From Alphaproteobacteria bacterium (GTDB lineage: Bacteria > Pseudomonadota > Alphaproteobacteria > UBA9655): DNA of 64,000 nt. Every line of letters starts with the position of its first letter. Position 1 is the stretch's first letter. Where the stretch lies: the NCBI GenBank assembly GCA_019752515.1, contig JAIEMB010000018.1:1-64000 (forward strand), in the 5' to 3' direction. Below are positions 1 through 10,154 of the stretch, in pieces. The position numbers and the translations under genes were made by a program. Under the pieces are notes generated by a model, which saw only the letters and a program-made list of their open reading frames with translations, had not been told where the DNA came from and did no database searches.

Positions 1-2047
1 CCTTCTCTGGCTGTACAATTACACGATGGAATTCTATATCTTGTGGCTCCGTAGGTTTGACATGAGTCCCGATTCTAACTATCCCTTCTTCAATCCATGT
101 TCTTTCAATGCCAACCAGTTCGGACACAACCGAAGAAACAGAAGGAATTAGCTCTTCACCTATTTTTAATGCCATATTACTCGTGTCAGGCCTTTTATTT
201 GTTTGAGCATTATGAGTACTGTATTTTATGATTTTGGCTTTAGATTCTATTTCATCATTTGAAGTAAATTGCGAGGAATTTTCAGCAATAATCTTCAGTT
301 CATCCATAGAACTTTCGTGGACAAGTGACATTACAGCCTCTTTAAAATCGTTTTCCTTGGTAATGCTAGGAATAGACTCTGCAATAGGAGTGCCCTTTTC
401 CTCTCTTGATTTTTGTTCGTGGGTACGATTAGGGGCTGTTAAGGTAGATATTTTTGTAATAGGAGTTAAATTATCAAAAACTTTTGCAACAACATGAAAT
501 GTACTCTTTTCTTGAGGGATTGATTCAAGATTCGCAATAACGACGTGATCTCGAGAAGAGGCCTTATCTTCCTGAGACGGTGGTGAAGTCTCTAAATCGG
601 TCCTTTGAATAGAGGCAATGTCTTTTTCTATAGAGTCATTTTCCCAGCTTACTTTTGGGGGAGTTTGTATTAAATAATTTGATGTTTCGGCCGTTTCTAA
701 GTCTATGTTAGGATTTTGAAAATATAAACCCGTGATTTGTTTAGAAAGAACATGATCATTAGAAGAGACTATAACTTGAGGTGTTTCAGGCGGGGAAGTT
801 TTTTTTAACGTTGGGATAGCTTCTTCATTTATTGCAAGAGTAGGCTCGGGAGTAATATCAAAGACAGTTGGTTGCTTTGCAAGAGGGCCTGGTTCCAGAT
901 TTTCGATTGCTACCTGCTGTCTGGTAATGACTTGCTCTGATTCATAAAGTGAAGCTAGTGTATGAGCAAGATTACTTGAGTTCAGGTTCTTAGTCCCCTT
1001 AAGATAAGATCTTGTTTTATTGGTCATATCGAGATCACAAACAGATGAAGTTTTCTCCAATTCTTTGATAGCTTCTTTCAGAGCTTTAATCTGAGTCATC
1101 GCCTTAAATGCAGGTTGAATCTGCGTTGGTGTTTTTACAATTTTAGGTAGTTTTGACGGACTGATAGTTCCTTGTTTCTCCTGATCAACCTTTTTTATAG
1201 GTGATGGGACTGAAGATACAGATTTTCTTGTTTCCTTAAATGGTGTTTCTAAGGGCTTCGTAGGCAAGGTTATTCTTTTTACTTCACTTGTACTTTTTGC
1301 CGCTAGTTTGGAAGAATTTTGAGGCTTTTTCTCATGTGGAATTCGACGATTCAAAGACTGTGGGCTATTCTTTTGATCTGATACTTTACTCTTAGGTGGG
1401 TTAGAATGGGTAGTATGAGGTTTAAATAGAGAAGCCAACATACCTTTTTTTCTTAGTGTGCTTAATAGCACACGCATGTCTATGTTATTATCTAGTGTTG
1501 TTTTTTTTCTAGAGACTCTGTTTTTTTTTGTTCTTATGTAGTTAGCTCTTGCTTTCTTTCTAGAAACTCTTTCGTTTATCTTTTTAATTTCTTTTTGCTT
1601 TTTTAATCTGATTTTTGTGATTCTCTTTTTCTTTGCAGCTAAAGCTGCCTTTCTCTTCTTTTTTCTTTCTTCTTTCGCTTTTGCCCTTATTTTTCTTTTT
1701 ATAGATTTTTTATTTGCTAATGGGGTATTATGATTAAATGATATCTTAGAAGAGGAAGATCGAGAGAGTTTTTTATTTTTTGGCTTATTTAGTTTTTTTA
1801 AGTCTGCAATTAGTTTTGGGAAAGTCATCTTTAAAAACAATGGGAAATTATGAGGTATCATTTCGGGCTTAAGTAAGTTATTTCGTACGCGGGATTCATG
1901 AAGTACGCCACTCCGATCAAAGACGTTTTTCCTTATACTGCCCCTTGGCATATCGTCTAGAACATTAGTATTTTTCACAGCATAAGCCGAATGAACTTGG
2001 CTACAGCACGTTGTAACGCCAAGCGCGAACGCAAACTTTCTCATCAT
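1..2047 (-). CDS. Large secreted Lys/Ser/Thr-rich hypothetical protein (3' end outside window)
   Basis: An open frame of about 682 codons on the minus strand starts with tandem ATGs at 2047/2044 and has no stop before the left edge, so the gene is partial. The first 23 residues form a signal peptide (basic MMRK start, hydrophobic core, SAYA cleavage site), predicting export. Residues about 80-170 are extremely basic (many KK/KR/RK pairs); the rest is Ser/Thr/Pro/Glu-rich, low in aromatic residues and probably disordered. I recognise no catalytic domain. It lies downstream of mrp on the same strand, 139 bases away, and probably has its own AT-rich promoter. An exported surface or effector-like protein is a guess from composition only. 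Confidence 0.72.
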   Translation of the reverse strand, partial: MMRKFAFALGVTTCCSQVHSAYAVKNTNVLDDMPRGSIRKNVFDRSGVLHESRVRNNLLKPEMIPHNFPLFLKMTFPKLIADLKKLNKPKNKKLSRSSSSKISFNHNTPLANKKSIKRKIRAKAKEERKKKRKAALAAKKKRITKIRLKKQKEIKKINERVSRKKARANYIRTKKNRVSRKKTTLDNNIDMRVLLSTLRKKGMLASLFKPHTTHSNPPKSKVSDQKNSPQSLNRRIPHEKKPQNSSKLAAKSTSEVKRITLPTKPLETPFKETRKSVSSVPSPIKKVDQEKQGTISPSKLPKIVKTPTQIQPAFKAMTQIKALKEAIKELEKTSSVCDLDMTNKTRSYLKGTKNLNSSNLAHTLASLYESEQVITRQQVAIENLEPGPLAKQPTVFDITPEPTLAINEEAIPTLKKTSPPETPQVIVSSNDHVLSKQITGLYFQNPNIDLETAETSNYLIQTPPKVSWENDSIEKDIASIQRTDLETSPPSQEDKASSRDHVVIANLESIPQEKSTFHVVAKVFDNLTPITKISTLTAPNRTHEQKSREEKGTPIAESIPSITKENDFKEAVMSLVHESSMDELKIIAENSSQFTSNDEIESKAKIIKYSTHNAQTNKRPDTSNMALKIGEELIPSVSSVVSELVGIERTWIEEGIVRIGTHVKPTEPQDIEFHRVIVQPEK

Positions 2048-2186
2048 ATTAGCCTCCCTAAGGCAATAAGAAATATTACATTTCGTTAGAATAATTCAAA
2101 ATGATTAATATAATTATAATATTTATGTTTTGATTTATTAATTTACAAGCGATGGCTTAAAATTTATACTTTCTAGTAATGTAATG

Positions 2187-3230
2187 TCAACTTAACTTTG
2201 TAAGTAACTCCCAAGTTTTTTGGGCAAGTGCTTTGTATACTGAGGCTTCTTCCGAATAGGGAGAAGCCTTTACAATGGGCATTCCTTTTTCGGAAGCTTC
2301 TCGAATGGACATATGCAAAGGAATTTCAGCCAGAAAGGGGATACCTAACGCGTGAGCTTCTTTGCGAACCCCACCATGTTCGAAAATGTCTGAGCGGCCC
2401 TCACAATGGGGGCAAAGATAATAACTCATATTTTCTACCCAACCAAGTATAGGAACGCTTACTTTTAAAAACATCTCCAGGCCTTTTCGAGCATCAATGA
2501 GAGCCAGGTCTTGTGGTGTTGAAATAATTATGGCTCCTGAAAGAAGAACAGACTGAGCCAATGTAAGTTGTACATCCCCCGTTCCTGGAGGTAAATCAAC
2601 CACTAACACATCAAGCTCTCCCCAACTCACTTGCCTTAGCATTTGATGAAAGGCATTTTGTATCATCGGGCCTCTCCAAACAGCTGGTACTTTTTCATCT
2701 ATCATGAAGCCCATCGACATGCATTTAAGATCATTGACAACAATAGGATTAATTATTCTTCCATCATCAGAAGTTGGTTTTTGGCTGACGCCCAATAAAC
2801 GAGGAAGTGAGGGACCATAAACATCTCCATCTAGAATGCCTATTCGAAGACCCATGTTTTGCAACCCATAGGCTAAGTTAACAGCAGTTGTCGACTTACC
2901 AACCCCTCCCTTTCCAGAAGCAATGGCAATAATGTAATTGACACCTCGAATTCCTTCCTTTGGCTGGTTTTGCCCCTTTGGTTTACGTTGAGCTGTGAGT
3001 GTAATCTGAATGTCCTTAACTTCAGCAAGAGATTTTAGAAGAGCGGCAGCATCTTCCTTAAGTTTTAGCCCTTGTTGCATATAAGCCGTACTAATCTCTA
3101 AAATAAAAGTAACTTTGCCTGAAGAGGATACTTGTAAGCCTTGTAGAATACCCGCGCTCACAATGTCTTGGTGTGTTAAAGGATCCACAAGTTTCTTTAG
3201 AACTGTAATAACTTCAGATTCTAGCGACAT
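2187..3230 (-). CDS. mrp: Mrp/NBP35-family P-loop ATPase, iron-sulfur cluster carrier
   Basis: Cytosolic ATPase that carries and delivers Fe-S clusters to apoproteins (known role of the Mrp/ApbC family). The 347 residues contain an N-terminal DUF59/MIP18-like domain (about 1-80), a deviant Walker A motif GKGGVGKST at 106-114, a DLPPGTGD Walker B-type segment, and the CPHC pair near the C-terminal third that bridges a cluster between two subunits. Length is normal for alphaproteobacterial Mrp. It is divergent from hflK, starting only about 77 bases from it. Clusters would be needed for the complex I genes in this window, but that link is inference. Confidence 0.95.
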   Translation of the reverse strand: MSLESEVITVLKKLVDPLTHQDIVSAGILQGLQVSSSGKVTFILEISTAYMQQGLKLKEDAAALLKSLAEVKDIQITLTAQRKPKGQNQPKEGIRGVNYIIAIASGKGGVGKSTTAVNLAYGLQNMGLRIGILDGDVYGPSLPRLLGVSQKPTSDDGRIINPIVVNDLKCMSMGFMIDEKVPAVWRGPMIQNAFHQMLRQVSWGELDVLVVDLPPGTGDVQLTLAQSVLLSGAIIISTPQDLALIDARKGLEMFLKVSVPILGWVENMSYYLCPHCEGRSDIFEHGGVRKEAHALGIPFLAEIPLHMSIREASEKGMPIVKASPYSEEASVYKALAQKTWELLTKLS

Positions 3231-3307
3231 AAGTCCTATCCTGATTGCCTAAAAGTATGAGATCATCTATAGTTCATATTTATGAGATTGAAAAGGAGCA
3301 GGCTGGC

Positions 3308-4420
3308 ATGAGTTGGAAGGATGATGAGGAGGGACCTTGGGGACACAGTGGAGGAGAAGACAACAACAATCCCTGGACCCGAAAGCCAAAACGTAATGCT
3401 AGTGAGTCCCCAGACATCGAAGACTTACTTAAGAAAAGCCAAGATAATTTTAAAAAATTCTTCCGAAAAGATGGAAAGCAAAATGGACGCATGCTGTGGT
3501 ATGTTGCCGGCGGTATTTTATTTTTATGGCTTCTTACTGGCATTTATACTGTTCAACAAGATGAGCAAGCAGCCATTTTGCGTTTTGGTAAGTGGGTAAG
3601 AACAACTGATCCTGGTCTAAATTATCATCTACCAACCCCTATTGAAACTGCTCTTATTCGGAATGTGACAGCTATTAATATCCTTACAAATACGAATGCG
3701 AACCAAGCATCCACTGGTAATCTAGGGGGTGAAGGCGCATTAATGCTTACGGGAGACGAGAATATTGCTGATGTTCAGTTTGCAGTTAACTGGCGAATAA
3801 AGGACTTAGGTGATTATCTTTTTAATGTAAAATCGCCTGAAACAACCATAAGGGCTGCTGCAGATAGTATTGTTCGCTCAGTTATTGCTCAAACACCTAT
3901 TGCTCAAATCCTTTCTGAAGGGCGGAGTAAAATCAATGTACAACTTCGCGAAATGCTTCAGAAATTACTTGATGATTATAAACTAGGCGTGGAAATTTCC
4001 CAGGTTGAACTCTTAAAAGTAACTCCTCCTACTGCTAAGGTCATGGATGCTTATTTGGATGTTCAGAGAGCTAAGGCTGACTTGGAACGTAAGCGTAATG
4101 AAGCGGAATATTATCGTAATTCCATTGTCCCCGTTGCTCGTGGTCAAGCGAAGAAAATAACACAAGATGCTGAAGCTTATAAAGCTAAGGTTATGGCAGA
4201 TATTGATGGTGAAACGTCACGCTTTCAGTTGGTTTATGATCAATACAAAGCAGCTCCTGACGTTACCCGAGTTAGACTTTATTTGGATAATATGCAAACC
4301 ATACTTGAAAATACGCAAAAGCTGATTGTTGATGGGGAAAAGAGCCAAGGAGTCCTTCCTTACCTTCCTCTCCCTGAACTACAACGTGTTAAGGAAAAAG
4401 CTCAGGAGGCAACTCAATGA
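3308..4420 (+). CDS. hflK: HflK, membrane protease modulator (SPFH/band 7)
   Basis: HflK forms with HflC a large inner-membrane complex that regulates the FtsH protease. I chose ATG 3308 because it has an AGGAG ribosome site at 3294-3298 and gives the usual Gly/Asn/Trp-rich N-terminus (MSWKDDEEGPWG); an in-frame TTG at 3245 would add 21 atypical residues. The 370-residue product has a cytosolic Gly/Asn-rich head, one membrane segment (about residues 60-80) followed by the VQQDEQAAILRFGK band-7 start, and a coiled Ala/Glu/Lys-rich region towards the C-terminus. Its stop overlaps the hflC start (ATGA), so the two are translationally coupled. Confidence 0.95.
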   Translation: MSWKDDEEGPWGHSGGEDNNNPWTRKPKRNASESPDIEDLLKKSQDNFKKFFRKDGKQNGRMLWYVAGGILFLWLLTGIYTVQQDEQAAILRFGKWVRTTDPGLNYHLPTPIETALIRNVTAINILTNTNANQASTGNLGGEGALMLTGDENIADVQFAVNWRIKDLGDYLFNVKSPETTIRAAADSIVRSVIAQTPIAQILSEGRSKINVQLREMLQKLLDDYKLGVEISQVELLKVTPPTAKVMDAYLDVQRAKADLERKRNEAEYYRNSIVPVARGQAKKITQDAEAYKAKVMADIDGETSRFQLVYDQYKAAPDVTRVRLYLDNMQTILENTQKLIVDGEKSQGVLPYLPLPELQRVKEKAQEATQ

Positions 4421-5274
4421 AATCGAAGTCACTCATCGTTCTCAGTATACCGATGCTTGTTATACTCGGTATACTCATGGGGTCACTTTTTGTGGTACAA
4501 CAAACTCAACAAACCCTTGTACTTGAATTTGGTAAACTCATTAGGGTTATCAAGGAACCGGGTTTGTACGCTAAAATTCCATTTTTGCAAAATGTCCGGA
4601 ACTATGACAAACGGATTTTGGATTTTGACCTAACAGCAATACCTGCCACTTTGGCAGATCAGAAACGTCTTTTAGTCGATACTTTTGCACGTTATCGTAT
4701 TGTTGACCCAGCTCTTTTCTATAGAACGGTTATGAATGAAGAAGGAGCTGAACAACGGCTCCGCATTTTAAACCAATCCATTGCCCTCAGTGTCTTAGGT
4801 CAAGTTAAGCTAACGGATGTTCTTTCACCTAAAAGAGCAGAAATCTCAAAGACAATACGGGATCAAATGAACGCGGCTGCGAAAGCTTTTGGCATTGAAG
4901 TCGTTGATTTGCAGTTACGTGGGACTGATTTACCTGCAGAAAATAGTGAAGCTATTTTTAATCGGATGATTAGTGAGCGTAAACAAGAAGCTCAAGAATT
5001 TCGTTCTCGTGGAGATGAAGCTGCCCAAGAAATTAAAGCAACAGCTGACAAAGAACGTACCATTATCCTTGCTGAAGCAACAAAGCTAGCTGAAACCATA
5101 AGGGGTCAAGGAGATGCCTATGTTACTTCTACAGCTGCAGCCGTATACGGAAAAGATATTAATTTCTATGACTTCTATCGATCCTTAAATGCATATAAAG
5201 CAGCCTTGAATAATGAAACAACTACCTTTATTCTATCCCCAAAGGATGACTTCTTTAAGTACTTAAATCGTTAA
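4417..5274 (+). CDS. hflC: HflC, membrane protease modulator (SPFH/band 7)
   Basis: Partner of HflK in the FtsH-modulating complex. It has an N-terminal signal-anchor (about residues 5-25), then the SPFH domain starting at VVQQTQQTLVLEFGK, and a helical region rich in Glu/Ala/Arg (about 180-240). Its 285 residues are near the usual length of about 290. It overlaps hflK by 4 bases and is followed 13 bases later by a DegP-type protease, the usual alphaproteobacterial arrangement of membrane and periplasmic quality control genes. Confidence 0.95.
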   Translation: MKSKSLIVLSIPMLVILGILMGSLFVVQQTQQTLVLEFGKLIRVIKEPGLYAKIPFLQNVRNYDKRILDFDLTAIPATLADQKRLLVDTFARYRIVDPALFYRTVMNEEGAEQRLRILNQSIALSVLGQVKLTDVLSPKRAEISKTIRDQMNAAAKAFGIEVVDLQLRGTDLPAENSEAIFNRMISERKQEAQEFRSRGDEAAQEIKATADKERTIILAEATKLAETIRGQGDAYVTSTAAAVYGKDINFYDFYRSLNAYKAALNNETTTFILSPKDDFFKYLNR

Positions 5275-5287
5275 GGAGTGAGTTATA

Positions 5288-6787
5288 ATGCGTGTTAGAA
5301 ATTGTTTGAGAAAAGTTGTTTTCTCCTTGGCTGTCGCAACAAGCTTGTCAAACACTTCAACAAGTTTTGCAACCCCAACGCCTACGACAATTCCAAGTAG
5401 TTTTGCTGATCTCGTAGCTCCTCTTTTACCTGCGGTCGTCAATATTTCAACTACAACTCTCATAAGGGGACGAGGAGAGCAGTCTCAATCTCCTTTAGAA
5501 ATGCCCTTTCCAAAAGGGTCCCCTTTAGAAGATTTTTTTAAAGATTTTTTGGACCGCATGCAGCCTGAGATTCCTCGAAATGTCACGGCTCTAGGGTCGG
5601 GTTTTATTATCGATCCTGATGGATATATCGTTACAAATAATCATGTGGTGGCCGATGCAGATCAAATTACGGTCATCTTAAATGATAATACGGAATTAAA
5701 GGCTACGCTTGTCGGACGCGATCGTCGTACGGATGTTGCTGTCTTAAAAGTTAATACGGAAAAGAAACTTCCTTTTGTTCAATGGGGCACTTCTGAAAAA
5801 CTACGAACGGGCGATTGGATCATTGCCATTGGAAATCCATTTGGGCTCGGTGGCACTGTGACAGCGGGAATTGTTTCTCACATGGCTCGCGACATTGGAG
5901 AGCATAGTCGCTCTGGTGATTTCGTAGATGGGTACATTCAAACCGATGCTTCCATTAATATGGGCAATTCAGGTGGTCCCATGTTCGATATGAATGGGAA
6001 TGTCGTGGGATTGAATACAGCTATTTTTTCTCCTACTGGCGCAAGCGTAGGCATCGGTTTTGCTATTCCCTCTGAAATTGCTAAAAAAGTTGTCGAGCAA
6101 ATCCGTCAGTATGGACGAACAAAACGAGGCTGGATTGGCGTACGTATCCAACCCGTTACGGAAGATATCGCTGAAGGGCTTGGATTAAAGGAGTTGAAAG
6201 GAGCTCTGGTTGGAAATGTTGTTCGGGATGGGCCGGCTGCGAAGGCTAAGATCCAATCAGGGGATGTCATTTTGAAAATCGGAGATGTGGAAGTCAAGGA
6301 TCAGAGAAGTGTACCCCGTATTGTAGGAGATTTTGCCGTTGGTTCTCAAGTTCCTCTTACTATATGGCGTAAAGGAAAAATTCTTTCTATTCCTGTTCAA
6401 ATTGGTGAATTTGAAGAAGCTGAAGAAGCAGGTGTTATCCCTTCACCTGACGGTGGAAAGGAGCTTATCAAAGGCGTTGAAATTCATGGCATGACCTTAC
6501 AACCTCTCACAGAAGACGTACGGCAAAGATTTGATATTGATAAAGATACGCACGGTGTTCTCGTCGTTGATGTGTCTCCAAAGAGCTCAGCTGCAGAAAA
6601 GGGGATCCGTCCTGGTGATATCATTATGGAAATTAGCCAGGAAGAGGTAAAATCACCTCAAAGCGTTGTTGATCACTTTAAAAAAGCAGAAAAGGAAAAT
6701 CGCAAATCATCTCTTTTATTAATTAATCGAGATGGAGAGTCGCGTTATGTTTCCATTAAAATAGCTCCGGACGGGGATAAAAGTTAG
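5288..6787 (+). CDS. degP: Do-family periplasmic serine endoprotease (DegP/HtrA-like)
   Basis: Periplasmic protease/chaperone that degrades misfolded envelope proteins. A signal peptide covers about residues 1-29. The trypsin-like domain carries the complete triad: His119 (in TNNHV), Asp149 (in RRTDV) and Ser228 (in GNSGGP). Two PDZ domains follow at about 265-360 and 390-490, with carboxylate-binding loop sequences. Its 499 residues fit the Do/MucD subfamily. A GGAG site precedes ATG 5288. It is the third gene of hflK-hflC-degP. The symbol follows the family; MucD/DegQ would be equally acceptable names. Confidence 0.93.
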   Translation: MRVRNCLRKVVFSLAVATSLSNTSTSFATPTPTTIPSSFADLVAPLLPAVVNISTTTLIRGRGEQSQSPLEMPFPKGSPLEDFFKDFLDRMQPEIPRNVTALGSGFIIDPDGYIVTNNHVVADADQITVILNDNTELKATLVGRDRRTDVAVLKVNTEKKLPFVQWGTSEKLRTGDWIIAIGNPFGLGGTVTAGIVSHMARDIGEHSRSGDFVDGYIQTDASINMGNSGGPMFDMNGNVVGLNTAIFSPTGASVGIGFAIPSEIAKKVVEQIRQYGRTKRGWIGVRIQPVTEDIAEGLGLKELKGALVGNVVRDGPAAKAKIQSGDVILKIGDVEVKDQRSVPRIVGDFAVGSQVPLTIWRKGKILSIPVQIGEFEEAEEAGVIPSPDGGKELIKGVEIHGMTLQPLTEDVRQRFDIDKDTHGVLVVDVSPKSSAAEKGIRPGDIIMEISQEEVKSPQSVVDHFKKAEKENRKSSLLLINRDGESRYVSIKIAPDGDKS

Positions 6788-6957
6788 ATTATTTTTTATT
6801 CATTAACTTACTTTCTATTGAACTAAAGAATAAACTCATTAAAACCACACAAAGAAGAAACTAAATAGATAGTTTTTTTATTTGTTGAGCGTTTTTACTT
6901 TTTCCCTTGAGCCCCTTTTCTAAATGCATTACTCCTTAGAAAAGAAGGAGGATCTTC

Positions 6958-7893
6958 ATGGCACTAACACAGACGCAAGAACAAGAAATTCAAGACACCC
7001 AAACACAGCTTTATCCCAGCCGTCGGGAAGTTTCTCCTGGTCTTGAAGATGTTTTATATGATGCTTTTCCTGTATTAGATCATGGCTTCGTACGTGTTAT
7101 TGATTACATGGGGAATGACAGTGCGATCGTGCAAGCTGCCCGGGTTTCATATGGGAAGGGAACTAAAAAGAAAACAGAAGATCGAGGCCTCATCCATTAT
7201 TTACTTCGTCACGCTCACACTACCCCTTTTGAAATGTGTGAGATTAAGTTTCACGTTAAACTTCCTTTTTTCGTGGCTCGTCAATGGCTCCGCCATCGTA
7301 CAGCTAATGTGAATGAATACTCAGCTCGTTATTCAATTTTAGACAAAGAGTTTTACATTCCTTCTCAAGAACATTTGGCTTCTCAGTCACCAACAAATAA
7401 ACAGGGCCGTGGTGAAACGCTTTCTTCTGAATATTCAAATTATGTCATAGCTATGCTTCGGACGGATGCGGAAAATGCCTATGCCCATTATGAGGAACTT
7501 TTAAATGAAGATCCTGACGGAAATACCCTCGACTCATACAAAGAAGGACTGGCAAGAGAACTTGCGCGAACAAATCTTTCCCTGAATTTTTACACACAGA
7601 TGTATTGGAAAATTGATCTCCACAATCTCATGCACTTCCTTACCTTAAGAGCGGATTCTCATGCCCAGTATGAGATTCGGGCTTATGCAGATGTCATGTT
7701 GACCTTGCTTGAACGTTGGGTTCCCTTCACCTATGAAGCCTACATTCAGTATCGCAAAGAGGCCGCTCATTTTTCGAAAAATGCTCTTGCAGTTTTGAAA
7801 AAACGATTAAAAGGTGAAGAGGTTACTCAAGAAGAAAGTGGGATGAGTAAAAGAGAGTGGCAGGAGTTCTCCGAAGCGCTTGATCTCCTTTGA
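6958..7893 (+). CDS. thyX: Flavin-dependent thymidylate synthase ThyX
   Basis: Makes dTMP from dUMP using methylene-tetrahydrofolate with FAD and NADPH. The family signature RHRX7S is present as R112-H113-R114 ... S122 within a segment reading [15 protein letters not shown]. The 311 residues match the longer alphaproteobacterial form. A strong AAGGAGG site at 6944-6950 fixes the start. It stands alone in a rightward unit with the 75-residue gene downstream. No thyA is visible in the window, in line with lineages that use ThyX alone. Confidence 0.96.
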   Translation: MALTQTQEQEIQDTQTQLYPSRREVSPGLEDVLYDAFPVLDHGFVRVIDYMGNDSAIVQAARVSYGKGTKKKTEDRGLIHYLLRHAHTTPFEMCEIKFHVKLPFFVARQWLRHRTANVNEYSARYSILDKEFYIPSQEHLASQSPTNKQGRGETLSSEYSNYVIAMLRTDAENAYAHYEELLNEDPDGNTLDSYKEGLARELARTNLSLNFYTQMYWKIDLHNLMHFLTLRADSHAQYEIRAYADVMLTLLERWVPFTYEAYIQYRKEAAHFSKNALAVLKKRLKGEEVTQEESGMSKREWQEFSEALDLL

Positions 7894-7966
7894 TAGACAT
7901 ACTATAAGGTAATTTTATCTTGGGACAAAAATTACAAAAGCAACTGCATCTGGGAGTTATACCTTT

Positions 7967-8194
7967 ATGATGTCAACCACACTTACTTTAGCCCCATGGG
8001 ATGCGGCCATTGTCTTAAAACAAGATGGTACTTTTGAAACTTCCCTCCCTCAAATTCGCGGAGATTACATCCCCGACAACGTTATCTTAGGTGCTGCTCT
8101 AGCTTATGCTCTAAGCAATGAAAATCTCTGCACACTTATCCGTGAAAATTTTGAACGGGAATGTATTACTGAAACAGCTGCGAATCAGAAATAA
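7967..8194 (+). CDS. Small hypothetical protein (75 aa)
   Basis: Short gene 73 bases after thyX with two tandem ATGs (7967 and 7970) and a GGGAG site a little upstream. The product is soluble, has no signal peptide or membrane segment, and contains two probable helices (about 36-50 and 53-68) after a beta-rich start (TLTLAPWDAAIVLKQDG). Composition looks coding. I do not recognise the family. Position suggests cotranscription with thyX, nothing more. Confidence 0.6.
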   Translation: MMSTTLTLAPWDAAIVLKQDGTFETSLPQIRGDYIPDNVILGAALAYALSNENLCTLIRENFERECITETAANQK

Positions 8195-8385
8195 TACTTA
8201 TCTTGTCTATATATTATAGATATTTGAATTATTCTGTTTATTATTCACCATCTATTGCTAAGTGATTTGCATATACCAATAAACCCGCTCGATTCTTTGT
8301 AAATTTTTTATATATAACCTAATTAGAGTATGTTAACCTTACTTAATAATTATAAAAATGGAGTTTCAATGGGAGAAATTCCCAC
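8195..8385. other. AT-rich intergenic stretch
   Basis: No convincing gene, RNA or terminator seen. It is very AT-rich and leads into the decayed histidine-kinase gene. Confidence 0.4.
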
Positions 8386-9677
8386 TTTAATTATAAATCC
8401 CTTTTTGAATCTGCACCTGACTTGTAACTTGTATTAGACCCTGAATTTAATATCCTAACAGCCACTGATGCATATATAAAGCAACAATGGTGGAACGAAA
8501 TAAAATTATCGGACGTGGAATTTTTGAGGTTTTTCCTGACAATCCAAATGATCCAGAACCCACAGGTGTTAAGAACCTTCGAGACTCACTAGAAAAGGTT
8601 CGACAATATTCAATTTCAGATACTATGGCGGTTCAAAAGTATGATATTCGCCGTCCACAATCTGAAGGAGGAGGATTTGAAGAACGTTTTTGGAGCCCTA
8701 CAAACTTTCCCGTAATTGATAAAAATAAAGCAATTAAATATATTATTCACCGAGTCGAAGACGTTACGGAGTTTGTTTATCTAAATGACAGGAGTACTTC
8801 AACTCAAGTTAATGGAGGAATTAAGTACATATGCGGGTGGGAAGGAAGTTGAAATTTACCAAAGAGCTCAAGAAATTCAAGAAGCAAATAAACGTCTTGA
8901 ATCTATAAGCAAGGAATTGGAGGAAAAGAATCAGCTGCTACAAGGTCTTTACCAATCACTACAAGAAAAGGATGACAGTTTAAATCTTGCTTTGCAAGCA
9001 TCTCAAACAGGTGCATGGAGCTGGGACTGCATTCATGACAGCATTGAAGTTGATGATACAATGATCACTATCTTTGGGCTTCATAATAAAAATGAATTTC
9101 CTAAAAATATAATGATTTTTTTAAATTGGTCCACCCCGATGATCGTAAGCGTGTCGATAAGCAAGTCAAAAAATCCCTTGAAGAATCCTCACAATACAAT
9201 ATGGAATATCGCGTTCTTTGGCCTAATGACAGTGAACATAATATTGCTGCACGTGAACTTATGAATACAAACGAAAAAAACCAACAGGCAAAAATGACTG
9301 GTGGTTGTTTTGATATTACGGAGCAAGAAAACAGACAAAGAAAAATAAGAGAACAAGCTGCGGAACTTGAGTTAAAGAACAAGCAATTAGAAAGAAGTAA
9401 TGAGAGATTGCAGGAGTTTGCATATGTAGCTTCTCATGATTTGCAAGAACCTCTGCGCATGGTTTCAAGTTTTGTCCAATTACTACAACGTCCTTATAAA
9501 AACCAATTGGATCCAGAAGCCGACGAATTTATTCAATTTGCAATCAGCGGAACAGAACGTATGAAAGCGCTTATCAATGATTTGCATTTGTATTCTCGTA
9601 TTGATTCGCAAGGAAGACGCTTAACAGAAATAAGTATGCAAAATGGGTTGGAATGGGCACTAATGAGAATAAGATAA
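8386..9677 (+). pseudogene. Decayed PAS-PAS sensor histidine kinase
   Basis: Homology to PAS/HisKA sensor kinases is visible but broken into several pieces. A first PAS domain begins FNYKSLFESAPDL, is interrupted by TAA at 8425-8427, and needs a one-base correction near 8478 to join the piece GRGIFEVFPDNPNDPEP. Further frame breaks occur near 8790 and at a T7 run near 9115-9123, between the second PAS and its PAC region (VHPDDRKRVD). The HisKA helix with the phospho-acceptor histidine (YVASHDLQEPLRM) is intact. The frame stops at 9677 and no HATPase_c domain follows, so even a repaired product would lack ATP binding. It is almost certainly non-functional. Confidence 0.85.
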
Positions 9678-9731
9678 GATATCGTTAGATCAATTACTTA
9701 AGATTGATAACAAGGCATTTTAAGGCAATTA

Positions 9732-10025
9732 AGAATACACGTTGTGCAATCATTCGAAGACGGGTCCTTGCAGGAATATTTGCATCCAATACCCTCACAA
9801 TACTGGCAAAATGAATACTTCGTAGTAGGGTTATTACAACATTCTATAGAACAGCAAGAGGGCCAAGGATTACTTTAACATTCATTACAATTTTGTGCAC
9901 AAGAAGATGAGAAGGTAAATGAGAGAATGGAAAATATAATCGCTGAGTATAATCGCTTCATCGATGATTCTCCTTTTGAATCGTTAGATATAAAATATAT
10001 ATCAAATAAGAAAAAAACAAAATAA
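9732..10025 (+). pseudogene. Possible decayed gene, one internal stop, unknown family
   Basis: An open frame runs from 9732 to the stop at 10025 with a single internal TAA at 9876-9878. The conceptual product looks coding (for example VVQSFEDGSLQEYLHPIP before the stop and EKVNERMENIIAEYNRF after it). It lacks an obvious start codon and ribosome site. It sits between the kinase remnant and the UmuD-like gene and may be debris of the same decay. I do not recognise a family. Confidence 0.35.
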
Positions 10026-10154
10026 GCTTCCTTCTTTATCTCCCCTATCAACTATCACTCCTAGATTAAGCTTTGATTGCAGGTATATATTGTTGTAATT
10101 TATTTCTGTACAAGAATTAGAAACTAGAATATAGTTGATCAAAAGGAGAATTGT

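Noticed and set aside
2228-2452. 74-codon ORF opposite mrp
   Set aside because: Antisense to a well-conserved gene and no start signals.
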